Assembly (NCBI GenBank): GCA_942491955.1
Contig: CALOCV010000030.1
Location: 139,442-203,441 of the forward strand
Source: CALOCV01 sp942491955
GTDB lineage: Bacteria > Chlamydiota > Chlamydiia > Chlamydiales > CALOCV01
Direction of reading: 5' to 3'
Length of the DNA: 64,000 nucleotides
Below are positions 1 to 7,991 of this stretch, in pieces. Within the stretch, counting starts at the first letter, position 1. Every line of letters begins with the position of its first letter. Under the pieces are notes generated by a model. The model did not search any database. It saw only the letters and a list, made by a program, of their open reading frames with translations, and was not told the origin of the DNA. A program made the position numbers and the translations under genes.

Positions 1-401
1 GAATACTTCATTTGAAATGGAGTTACTCGTTGAGGTGTAACCCTATCATTGATTCCAGTACTTTTCTGCTCAATAAGAACAAAAACATCGTCTGGTTTGC
101 TCTTTAAAGTGTCCGTAAAAAGAATTTTAAGTTCCTGAAATTGTTTTTGAAACTCTCCATATGGATCCTTGTCGTCAAGCAATGTTTTTCCGCTCTTGAG
201 ATCCATTATGGAATCGGATCTTCTTCTAGAAACTTCCTTAGAACTTACTGAATTCGATATAAGCGTCAAACTTCTTGTGCGAAACGTAGTCGAGACTTTT
301 GTATGCAAAGAATCGAGCTCTTTTCCCATACAAATTTTTTTCCAACACTCCCATCTTACCTGATTGTATGAATTCCTATTATTTCCACTAACGGTTTCCA
401 T
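1..401 (-). CDS. Hypothetical protein, C-terminus cut by window edge
   Basis: An open frame on the minus strand begins with ATG at 401, preceded at good spacing by AGGAGG (404-410), and stays open for 133 codons to the window edge. The protein is hydrophilic and rich in Ser, Lys and Arg, with no signal peptide or membrane segment. The stretch RRRSDSIMDLKSGK has the spacing of a D-(x)n-D-x-K nuclease core, but this is a weak hint and the rest of the protein is missing. It is divergent from der and reads off the window. I do not recognise the family. Confidence 0.65.
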   Translation of the reverse strand, partial: METVSGNNRNSYNQVRWECWKKICMGKELDSLHTKVSTTFRTRSLTLISNSVSSKEVSRRRSDSIMDLKSGKTLLDDKDPYGEFQKQFQELKILFTDTLKSKPDDVFVLIEQKSTGINDRVTPQRVTPFQMKY

Positions 402-509
402 GTTTACCTCCTTATGGTAACCATTTTAAAATAAAATTTAATGTTTTCTCAAGAAAGAGATAACAGAAAATGGCTTCCTTTTTATCAAATAATCCTTTAT
501 GCTGTTTTC

Positions 510-1889
510 ATGTCTTCTCCTGCTAAAATCGCTCTTGTCGGCCGTCCCAACGTGGGAAAATCGGCTCTTTTCAATCGCATTTGCGGCCGTCGCATTGCTA
601 TTGTCGACGAAGCTGAAGGGATCACCCGCGACCGCCTTTACCAAGCGACCGATTTCTTTGGTCGCCCGATAGAAGTGATTGATACAGGTGGCATCGTACC
701 CTTTTCCGACGATTTTTTTGAAGAAGCAATACGGCAGCAGACAGAAATTGCCATTATTGAGGCCGATAGCCTCATTCTCGTCGTTGATGGACAGACGGGC
801 CCCACTCCCCTCGACTATGAAGTTGCCTACCGCCTTTTCCAATCGGGAAAGCCCGTTGTTATTGCTGTGAACAAGGTCGATCAGCCAGACAAGGAGAGTT
901 TTGTGAGTGATTTTTTTGCTCTTGGCATTCCCCATGTTATTGGCATTTCTGCTCTTCACGACTGGCATATCGTCGAGCTTTTGGAACAGGCTCTTGCTCC
1001 CCTTCCATTGCCGAGCAACGAAGAAGAAGCCCCTCAAGAAAGACCGATACACATCGCTATTATTGGAAGGCCAAATGTTGGAAAGTCTTCCCTTGTCAAC
1101 TATCTCCTTTCTGAAAAGAGGTGTCTTGTCAGTCCTCTACCGGGAACGACCCGTGACAGTATTGATATCGGCTTCCTTTTTCAAGAGAAAGCCTATACGC
1201 TGATCGATACTGCTGGGATCCGGCACAAAGGATCTGAGCACGAAGTCGTTGACAAATTTGCTGCTATCCGCACGGAGCGAGCAATCGAACGATCTGACGT
1301 ATGTTTGATGCTTGTTGATGCAACTGAGGGCATCACGATGCAGGACAAAAAAATTCTCACACAGATAGAGAAGGCGGGAAAAGGGTGTGTCCTGGTCTTT
1401 AATAAGTGGGATCTTGTTCACAGCGTTCGGATGGAGCATTTTATTCAGGCACAAATTCACGATGCTCCTTTTATTGAGCGGTGTCCCAAACTTCCTATTT
1501 CTGCTCTTTCTGGAAGGAACCTAACAAAAATTTTTCCTCTTGTTGATCAAGTTTACGAAAAATCGCGTCAACGCATTACGACTTCCCATCTCAATCGCTT
1601 TCTTGAGGAGACGCTTCAAGCATACGCTCCCCCGGTCATCATGGGCCGCCGTCTACGCATCTATTACCTCACCCAGGTTGACATACAACCACCCTCTTTC
1701 CTTCTCTTTGTCAACGATGCCTCTCTCCTTCTCGACAGCTACAAACGGTATCTCCTCAACCGTTTCCGCGAAAAATTCGACTTCAACGGCACTCCCATCC
1801 TCTTCCACCTCAAAGGAAAAAACGGAGGGACAAAGTCCCCCCGTTCTCCCCGCGTTGGCTCAGCAGCCTTCCGCTCGCCCTCCGTTTAG
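510..1889 (+). CDS. der: Ribosome-assembly GTPase Der (EngA)
   Basis: Der is a double-GTPase that assists 50S subunit maturation in the cytoplasm. The protein of 459 residues has two G domains, each with the P-loop GRPNVGKS (near residues 11-18 and 186-193), switch motifs DTGG and DTAG, and the base-recognition motifs NKVD and NKWD. A KH-like C-terminal domain and a short basic tail rich in Gly, Ser and Pro follow. The frame is open further upstream to 441, but the start at 510 puts the first P-loop at the usual distance from the N-terminus. The length fits the family. It stands alone here, divergent from the partial gene at 1-401 and convergent with the paralogue cluster at 1905-3771. Confidence 0.96.
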   Translation: MSSPAKIALVGRPNVGKSALFNRICGRRIAIVDEAEGITRDRLYQATDFFGRPIEVIDTGGIVPFSDDFFEEAIRQQTEIAIIEADSLILVVDGQTGPTPLDYEVAYRLFQSGKPVVIAVNKVDQPDKESFVSDFFALGIPHVIGISALHDWHIVELLEQALAPLPLPSNEEEAPQERPIHIAIIGRPNVGKSSLVNYLLSEKRCLVSPLPGTTRDSIDIGFLFQEKAYTLIDTAGIRHKGSEHEVVDKFAAIRTERAIERSDVCLMLVDATEGITMQDKKILTQIEKAGKGCVLVFNKWDLVHSVRMEHFIQAQIHDAPFIERCPKLPISALSGRNLTKIFPLVDQVYEKSRQRITTSHLNRFLEETLQAYAPPVIMGRRLRIYYLTQVDIQPPSFLLFVNDASLLLDSYKRYLLNRFREKFDFNGTPILFHLKGKNGGTKSPRSPRVGSAAFRSPSV

Positions 1890-1904
1890 AGTTTTTTTTG
1901 ATCT

Positions 1905-2568
1905 CTATTTTTGTTTGGCGTTCTTTTCTAGTTTTTCTAACTTTAACAACCACTCATTTGCTTGCTTTTTAACATCTTTTTCCATGTCCGTTGTGCAAAT
2001 CATTTTTGCCATGAATGTCTCTATCGCTTTACGCGTAAAACTAGAGTCCATCAAATGCGACATAACTCGTGCACTAGCAGACTTACACAATCGAGTATGA
2101 GAGGTACTTATATCAACATATTGAATTTCTAAAAAAACCTTATCGTCCCCATCTTGACAAATGCTATGGGTACCTGTTTCAGATAACGTCTGCAAGAAAA
2201 TTTTTAAAATTTCGGACAAGTCTTTAATTTCGGTTATTTCTGAATCAGCTATTGCCTTGTTAATCTCAATTCCCTTCTCTTGTTCTATTGAAGATAGGAT
2301 CTTTAACTCGGTTTGAACAATTTTCTCTGCAACGGTTTTGATTTCAGACAGTAGTGTATTCAAAGGATTTATTATTGCGGAAATATCACCCGTGGCATGT
2401 TGAACGAGGAACACGTGTGCACCGATACAAGTTGTATAAACGTTCCATATTTCTTGAAATCGTTGATACGAATCTGCCGATTTTAAGCTTTCATCTGTGA
2501 TGACTTGTTCAAAGGTGTGTTAAAAATGGATTTTGTATTGTTGTTTGAACGGATGTGGAAGATTCCAT
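1905..2568 (-). pseudogene. Frameshifted member of a three-gene paralogous family
   Basis: A translation start with a good ribosome site (AGGAG, then ATG at 2568) opens a frame that stops after about 19 codons near 2510. The next frame continues without a stop to 1905 and has no plausible start of its own except an internal GTG at 2414. Joining the two frames with a one-base correction near 2510-2520 gives about 220 residues that resemble the two genes upstream: an aromatic-rich helix (QRFQEIWNVY against EKFMKIWNAY and EIFLEKWDFY), then a central Thr/Ala-rich helix. The family is predicted to be mostly alpha-helical and cytosolic. The function is unknown. The break could be real decay or a sequencing error. 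Confidence 0.7.
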
Positions 2569-2677
2569 AATCTGTCTCCTATTCTGTTGTTTATGTGTTT
2601 TGTGTGTTCAGTGGATTGAATCCAAAAAGACGTTACGCCATGTTGGAATTTTTGCCTATTTTTTTTATCGATGAAAT

Positions 2678-3280
2678 TCAAAAATTGGAATGACTTGCTA
2701 GCGCTGCTCCCGATACCGAATATGATTCCCTTACTTCTTGCATTGCTGTTCTCAAACGTTGTATATGCTGTGCCAATACCAGGTTGTATGCATTTAGAGC
2801 CTTGTATTCTTGAGGTTGGTCTTGGATTTGATGAGAAGGTTGCTGGATCAACGTCCATTTTTTTTGGTCTCCCGTATCGATTCTAACAGACTGGCTAACA
2901 CATGCTATGGATTGCATATAGAGTCGAAATAAATCCAATAGTGCGCTGAAGTGATTTTTTTCCTCTTGTGGCATGTCATACGATTCCTCGAAATTCCATC
3001 CGCACCAATCGATTTCTATTCCGTTCTCGGTATTGCTTTCTTGCAAATCGTAATCAATCATTATTTTGGCTGCCGTATCGACAACCTTTTTACAGGTATT
3101 GAGCGTCGGAGCTATGTCAGAAAACCTAGGAGATTGTTCTATCACAAAAATTTGCACATCAATACAAATATGATATGCGTTCCAGATTTTCATAAATTTT
3201 TCATATCGTTCTTGTGCTTGTTGATTTATTGGGCCACAGATACAGGGACTGGCAATGCCTTGCAGTGCAGTGATGTTCAT
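2678..3280 (-). CDS. Hypothetical helical protein, tandem paralogue
   Basis: This encodes 200 residues from ATG at 3280 with AGGAGG just upstream. It shares with its two neighbours a conserved helix (YEKFMKIWNAYHICIDVQ) followed by a helix with the pattern VVDTAAKIMI, which marks a tandem family. There is no signal peptide, no membrane segment and no catalytic motif that I recognise. The gene lies 8 bases after the stop of the paralogue starting at 3771, so the three are probably one minus-strand transcript. Such lineage-specific paralogue clusters in chlamydiae are often host-interaction proteins, but nothing in the sequence proves that here. Confidence 0.75.
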   Translation of the reverse strand: MNITALQGIASPCICGPINQQAQERYEKFMKIWNAYHICIDVQIFVIEQSPRFSDIAPTLNTCKKVVDTAAKIMIDYDLQESNTENGIEIDWCGWNFEESYDMPQEEKNHFSALLDLFRLYMQSIACVSQSVRIDTGDQKKWTLIQQPSHQIQDQPQEYKALNAYNLVLAQHIQRLRTAMQEVRESYSVSGAALASHSNF

Positions 3281-3288
3281 AAAACCTC

Positions 3289-3771
3289 CTACAATGGTTC
3301 TTGGGTACTGTGATAAATGGTGTAATCATCCTCTTGATTCCCTTCTTGGAATTGCGATCTCGTGCTATGTATGCGCAAGTCTCGAATGCAAAGTTTTAGA
3401 GCTAGGAATAACAGTTCATATTTTTCTCGCTCTTCTTGTGAATTTATATGAGTACAATCTTCATATTTAGAAAAAGAAATTTTGGAGCTATTCCCTTGTA
3501 CTGCTTCCTCTAACTCATGTTTGATCACGTACATAGCGGCAGTATGGACCTCTTGCATCAGTGTTTGGAAAGAGTGCACGGTGAATGCATCCTCTTCTTT
3601 ATTTCCCTCAAGGAGTACCGTTACACCAGAAATAAACTCTTTGTAAAAATCCCATTTTTCTAAAAAAATTTCATATAAATCAATGTGTTTTTTTGTTTCT
3701 TTTATAAAACCACTAATATGCTGCTTTTCAAAAAGATTCTGAATAACTATTCTCGTTGGCACTGGATCCAT
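3289..3771 (-). CDS. Hypothetical helical protein, first of three tandem paralogues
   Basis: The start at 3771 is chosen over an upstream in-frame GTG (3777) because GGAGG lies five bases before this ATG. The 160-residue product is acidic and helical. It carries the family helix (YEIFLEKWDFYKEFI), then VHTAAMYVIKHELEEA, which aligns with the corresponding helices of the two genes downstream. The C-terminal third is rich in Gln, Asp and Ser. It heads the presumed three-gene minus-strand unit. Its function is unknown, and no motif of a characterised family is visible. Confidence 0.72.
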   Translation of the reverse strand: MDPVPTRIVIQNLFEKQHISGFIKETKKHIDLYEIFLEKWDFYKEFISGVTVLLEGNKEEDAFTVHSFQTLMQEVHTAAMYVIKHELEEAVQGNSSKISFSKYEDCTHINSQEEREKYELLFLALKLCIRDLRIHSTRSQFQEGNQEDDYTIYHSTQEPL

Positions 3772-3871
3772 ACACACCTCCTTTTTGCGATTCCAGTATG
3801 CGGATTTCTTCTTTTTTTTCTATTTTTTCCTACATTTGCACAATGGACTCCAAGAGCCTACGACAAAGAGG

Positions 3872-3921
3872 AGGCCGCGAAGCGGCCGTATGGGGGGTTT
3901 GGGGGACTGGTCCCCCCATGG
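3872..3921 (+). repeat. Dispersed bipartite palindromic repeat, copy A
   Basis: A GC-rich 50-bp segment with two hairpins: GGCCGC/GCGGCC, then GGGGG-ACTGGT-CCCCCC. Related copies lie in opposite orientation at 33083-33130 and 60271-60319. This copy sits between the divergent starts at 3771 and 3979, about 60 bases before the ATPase start. It could affect the mRNA leader of the ATPase or simply be a REP-like selfish sequence. Confidence 0.7.
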
Positions 3922-3978
3922 TCCTATCTCTTGCCAAAAACGTTGGTTCTTCATAGGGTAGGGACGAGGTGATGGCTT

Positions 3979-6414
3979 ATGGAGAAGAGGATCGTTGCAG
4001 CGAGTGATGCGGAGAAAAAGAGTGTTGATGAATTGTATTCTTTGTTGGAGGTGGGAAAGGAGGGGTTAGCTAAGGGGGGGGAGGCTGAGGCGCGTCTCGC
4101 GTTGTATGGAAAGAATGCCATTGAGGAGAAGAAGAAGAACCCCATTTTGCAATTTCTTCGTTATTTTTGGGGGCCCATACCTTGGATGATTGAGATTGCG
4201 GCTATTCTTTCCTTGGTTGTTGAGGACATGGCTGATTTTACGATCATCATGATTCTTCTTTTATTTAATTCTGTGATTGGTTTTTGGGAGGAATTTCAGG
4301 CTGGCAATGCTGTTGAGGCGTTGAAGAAGAAGTTAGCGAGTCAGTGTCGTGTTTATCGGAGTGGGGAATGGATTTCGATTTCTGCTACGGAGCTTGTTCC
4401 TGGGGACCGTATTCGGATTCGTTTGGGCGACATTCTTCCTGCTGATGTCAAATTGATTGAGGGGGATTATTTAACGGTTGATCAGGCTGCGTTGACGGGA
4501 GAGTCTCTTCCTGTCATTAAAAAGGGGGGAGACATTGCGTATGGGGGGTCGGTTGCGCAGCAAGGGGAGATGATAGCTCTTGTCATCTCAACGGGGATCC
4601 ATACTTATTTTGGGAAGACGACGGAGTTGGTTCAATCGGCGGAGTCGACATCGCACTTCCAGCAAGCGGTGATGCAGATTGGTCGTTATCTCATTTATAT
4701 GAGTTTGATGTTGGTAACGATTTTGGTCATTGTTCAGTTGGATCGAGGCGATTCGATTTTGCAGTTGGCGCAATTTGCTTTGATATTGACTGTGGCATCG
4801 ATTCCTGTAGCGATGCCGGCGGTTCTTTCTGTGACGATGGCGGCTGGGGCGTTGGCGATGGCGCGGATGAAAGCGATTGTGACGCGTTTGGATTCGATTG
4901 AGGAGATGGCGGGGATGGACATCTTGTGTTCGGACAAGACGGGAACATTAACGATGAACCAGCTTGCATTGGGGGCACCGGTGGCTTTTGGTCGGGTGAC
5001 GAATGAAGAGGTGGTTTTCCATGGGGCATTGGCTTCGAAGGCGGAGGATCAGGATCCGATTGATTTGGCAGTAATGGCAGGGCTTCCTTCTTCATCGGAT
5101 TATGCTTCATACAAGCAGGAACAATTCACTCCGTTTGATCCGGTGAATAAGAGGACAGCGGCGATGGTTACGACGCCGAAAGGACGCGCGTTGTATGCCA
5201 CTAAGGGGGCTGTACAGGTTATTCTTTCTCTATGTCATCTCGATGCAAAAACGGAAGGAGATGTGGAGGAGACGGTAAAGGGATTTGCCACGAAAGGGTA
5301 TCGCACGCTTGGGGTGGCGCGTTCTTCGGATGGGAAGCAGTGGGAATTTTTGGGGCTTCTTCCTTTGTCGGATCCGTTGCGACCTGATTCGAAGGAGACG
5401 ATTGAGAGAGCGCAGGAGCATGGGATTCATGTGAAGATGGTGACGGGGGATAACATTGCCATTGCCAAAGAGATCAGTGGGCAATTGGGTCTTGCGGGGA
5501 ACATCTATCCGGCTGATGATTTGATTCAAACGACGGAGAAGGGGACGCATTTAGCAAAAAACGCGGTGGAAAAGATCAATGATGCTGCGGGATTTGCGCA
5601 GGTTTTTCCGGAGCACAAGTTTGGCATTGTCAAAGCCTTGCAAGAGCATGGGCATATTGCGGGGATGACGGGGGATGGGGTGAACGATGCTCCGGCGTTG
5701 AAGCAGGCCAATATTGGGATTGCGGTGAGTGGGGCGACGGATGCGGCACGGGCGGCGGCTTCGCTTGTGTTAACGGCTCCAGGTCTTTCTGTCATCATCC
5801 AGGCGGTGGAGCAAGCGCGTCGGATCTTTGAGCGGATGAACAGTTATGCGATCTATCGGATCTGTGAGACGTTACGGATCATGTTTTTTATTGTATTGAC
5901 GATGTTGGCGTACAATTTCTATCCGATCACGGCGATCATGATCATTTTATTGGCTCTTCTCAACGATTTACCGATCATGACGATAGCTTATGACAACACG
6001 TGGTTGGATCCGAATCCGGTGCGATGGAACATGCGCCGTGTTTTGACTGTAGCGACGGCACTGGGTTTTGTGGGTGTTATTGAGACATTTGGTCTTTTCA
6101 TTTATGCCAAGTCGTTTGTTGGGATTGCGGGCGAGCAGCTTCAGTCGTTGATCTTTTTAAAGCTTGCGGTAGCGGGGCACATGACGCTTTTTGTGGCTCG
6201 GACGAAGAAGTCGTTCTTTTTACAGCCGTATCCATCGCCTATTCTCCTTACAGCTATTGTCATCACACAAGCCTTTGCTGCGATGGTTGTTGGTTTTGGG
6301 TGGTTTGTTGCTGCGATTCCTTGGGCATGGATTGGTTGGATTTGGCTTTATTGCATCGTTTGGATTTTTATTGAAGATGCGATGAAATTGGCGATTTACC
6401 ATCGTTTTCGTTAG
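3979..6414 (+). CDS. P-type ATPase, plasma-membrane H+-ATPase type (P3A)
   Basis: ATP-driven cation pump of the inner membrane, most like the type IIIA proton ATPases of archaea, fungi and plants. The 811-residue protein has the N-terminal cation ATPase domain, two membrane helices near residues 58-100, and the actuator motif TGES. The phosphorylation motif DKTGTLT has its Asp at residue 319. Further on come KGA in the nucleotide-binding domain, MVTGDN, GDGVNDAP, and a C-terminal set of about six helices. It lacks the heavy-metal CPC motif. The start is ATG at 3979. An out-of-frame ATG lies seven bases upstream. Proton export could energise or pH-protect a cell with limited respiration. Substrate specificity is inferred from family resemblance. 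Confidence 0.88.
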   Translation: MEKRIVAASDAEKKSVDELYSLLEVGKEGLAKGGEAEARLALYGKNAIEEKKKNPILQFLRYFWGPIPWMIEIAAILSLVVEDMADFTIIMILLLFNSVIGFWEEFQAGNAVEALKKKLASQCRVYRSGEWISISATELVPGDRIRIRLGDILPADVKLIEGDYLTVDQAALTGESLPVIKKGGDIAYGGSVAQQGEMIALVISTGIHTYFGKTTELVQSAESTSHFQQAVMQIGRYLIYMSLMLVTILVIVQLDRGDSILQLAQFALILTVASIPVAMPAVLSVTMAAGALAMARMKAIVTRLDSIEEMAGMDILCSDKTGTLTMNQLALGAPVAFGRVTNEEVVFHGALASKAEDQDPIDLAVMAGLPSSSDYASYKQEQFTPFDPVNKRTAAMVTTPKGRALYATKGAVQVILSLCHLDAKTEGDVEETVKGFATKGYRTLGVARSSDGKQWEFLGLLPLSDPLRPDSKETIERAQEHGIHVKMVTGDNIAIAKEISGQLGLAGNIYPADDLIQTTEKGTHLAKNAVEKINDAAGFAQVFPEHKFGIVKALQEHGHIAGMTGDGVNDAPALKQANIGIAVSGATDAARAAASLVLTAPGLSVIIQAVEQARRIFERMNSYAIYRICETLRIMFFIVLTMLAYNFYPITAIMIILLALLNDLPIMTIAYDNTWLDPNPVRWNMRRVLTVATALGFVGVIETFGLFIYAKSFVGIAGEQLQSLIFLKLAVAGHMTLFVARTKKSFFLQPYPSPILLTAIVITQAFAAMVVGFGWFVAAIPWAWIGWIWLYCIVWIFIEDAMKLAIYHRFR

Positions 6415-6423
6415 GGCGTGTCA

Positions 6424-6858
6424 TCAATCGATCAAAGCTCTTTTGAGTATCGGAAGTTGATGGATCCGTTTCCAATCGGACATCCCTTCGGACCAGACGT
6501 AGACATCGTCATCGATGAAATTTTGTTGCTGCAATTTTTTGAGATGTTCCGTGGAGACCGGTCCTTCTTGTATTCCTTCTTTATTAAGAAAAAACCATTC
6601 TTTATCGATGGGACGATTATTTGGTGAAGTTGGAGGGGTATCCAACATCTCTTTTGGGGGTTGTTCTCGTTCTTCCGTCCTTGATGAAGCTAGGTTAGGG
6701 AATAGGAAAAGGGAGAGAAACCCTAAAATTCCGAAGAAAAAGCCGACACAGAACCAAACGAAAGGGCTTCTGCCTCTTTGTTCTGCAAAATAAGCAGTAG
6801 CCCCGCCGATGAGCATCATCATTCCGACGAGGAGAAAAATTTGAGCGCTATTTTCCAT
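6424..6858 (-). CDS. Membrane protein with C-terminal GYF_2 (DUF4339) domain
   Basis: The 144-residue protein has a hydrophobic N-terminus with two likely membrane helices (about residues 7-24 and 32-53). A Pro/Thr-rich linker and a C-terminal GYF_2-type domain (about 85-140) with the hallmarks EWFF, GPV and VWSEGMSDW follow. GYF_2 domains are thought to bind peptides or mediate membrane-protein assembly. The C-terminus faces the cytoplasm in the simplest topology. It is convergent with the P-type ATPase, nine bases apart. The start at 6858 has only a poor ribosome site. Confidence 0.78.
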   Translation of the reverse strand: MENSAQIFLLVGMMMLIGGATAYFAEQRGRSPFVWFCVGFFFGILGFLSLFLFPNLASSRTEEREQPPKEMLDTPPTSPNNRPIDKEWFFLNKEGIQEGPVSTEHLKKLQQQNFIDDDVYVWSEGMSDWKRIHQLPILKRALID

Positions 6859-6962
6859 TGAAAACGGTAGTGGAAAGATTATTTCTTTTTATGTTAATGT
6901 AAGGTTCATAATGTTGTCAAATTGAGTCAATTTCTTTAGTCCTAATGCTTTTGGGGTGGGCG

Positions 6963-7460
6963 ATGAAACAAAAAAACCATTCTTTTTATAATAAAGAGCT
7001 TGAATTACCTGAAACCATCTATGTACGTGACATTGAAAATCGCGTTTTTCAGTCGATTGTTTTACAGTGTTTAACTAAGATTCCGGGAGTTCGTCTTCTT
7101 GAGGGAAATTTTATCGACAATATTTTCGGAAGAAGCTCGGACAAAATTGTTAAGGGAATTATAGCCGAACAAGATCCATCGAATCATTCGGTCAATCTCC
7201 GCATTGAGTTGAACATCTGTTATGGTGTCCCCATCCCACAAAAAGCTGAAGAGATACAAACCCTTGTGACTCAAGAAATTACAGAAATGACAGGTTTGCA
7301 TGTTGCCTGTGTGCATGTTGTTTTTAAAAATATTGTATTAGAAGATCGGCAAAAGCCTTTTACCACTCCTGTTTCTTCAGAGGAACGCAAAGCAGTGCAC
7401 GATGCACATCTCTCATTGAAACATCCCTCCTCGATGGTTCAAGAGAAGAGTGGACTATAG
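6963..7460 (+). CDS. Asp23/Gls24 family envelope-stress protein
   Basis: Asp23-like proteins sit at the cytoplasmic face of the membrane and are linked to cell-envelope homeostasis in Gram-positives. The 165-residue product carries the family pattern: an N-terminal strand, GVRLLEG, then VNLRIELNICYGVPIP and a terminal VHVVFKNI strand. The start at 6963 is preferred to the in-frame codon at 6945 because a GGGGTGGG ribosome site precedes it. The next gene, 12 bases downstream, has a two-helix membrane region like the Asp23 anchor AmaP, so the pair probably acts together. The exact role in chlamydiae is unknown. Confidence 0.8.
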   Translation: MKQKNHSFYNKELELPETIYVRDIENRVFQSIVLQCLTKIPGVRLLEGNFIDNIFGRSSDKIVKGIIAEQDPSNHSVNLRIELNICYGVPIPQKAEEIQTLVTQEITEMTGLHVACVHVVFKNIVLEDRQKPFTTPVSSEERKAVHDAHLSLKHPSSMVQEKSGL

Positions 7461-7472
7461 TTTTTCTTCTTT

Positions 7473-7991
7473 ATGGCGATTATTTTCTTTTTTCAAACAG
7501 CTCTTCTTCTTTTTCTTGCCACGCTCTTCCTGTGTCTTGGAGTATTTGGTTTTATTTTGCCTTGGTCTTCTTCTTTTCAACTATTTTTCTTGTCTTTTCT
7601 CTACGATCACGCCTTTTTTTTCTCCTTTCTTCATTTGATTCTTTTTTTGATGGGTCTTTCTTCGATTGGATGGGTTTTTCTTCGAAGAAGAAGAAAAAAA
7701 TTAACGATTCCGTTGAATCAAGAAGGGACCTCGATCTCTTCGAACATCATCCAACACTATTTACAATCTTATTGGAGAACACTTTTTCCTGATGAGGCAA
7801 TTTTTTTTGATTTCTCTTTACAGAAGGAGATTCTTTTTATTTGGGCCGAACTGGAATCGACCTACCAACCTGAGCAAGAAATCCTTGCTGAACGGATACA
7901 AAGAGATCTTGAAGAAATTTTCACCGAGGTGATTGGGTTCCATAAGAAGATCGTTCTCTCTCTTTCTTTCCCGGTGGCGTGCGAATCATGA
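7473..7991 (+). CDS. Two-helix membrane protein, AmaP-like partner of the Asp23 protein
   Basis: The 172-residue protein begins with two long hydrophobic helices (about residues 3-30 and 43-66), followed by the basic stop-transfer stretch RRRRKK. A soluble C-terminal domain ends in a strand pattern (HKKIVLSLSFPV) like that of Asp23. This is the architecture of AmaP, the membrane anchor of Asp23. It follows the Asp23 gene and overlaps the permease start by ATGA, so the three genes are likely cotranscribed. The AmaP link is by architecture and context, not by a clear sequence signature. Confidence 0.65.
   Translation: MAIIFFFQTALLLFLATLFLCLGVFGFILPWSSSFQLFFLSFLYDHAFFFSFLHLILFLMGLSSIGWVFLRRRRKKLTIPLNQEGTSISSNIIQHYLQSYWRTLFPDEAIFFDFSLQKEILFIWAELESTYQPEQEILAERIQRDLEEIFTEVIGFHKKIVLSLSFPVACES

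Noticed and set aside
441..509. N-terminal extension of Der from the codon at 441
   Set aside because: The extra 23 residues have no counterpart in Der proteins, and the second ATG puts the P-loop at the normal place.
6414..6428. 15-base match of GGGCGTGTCATCAAT to the inverse of 49784-49798
   Set aside because: Matches of 15 bases are expected by chance in a 64-kb window compared on both strands, and this one lies in coding sequence.
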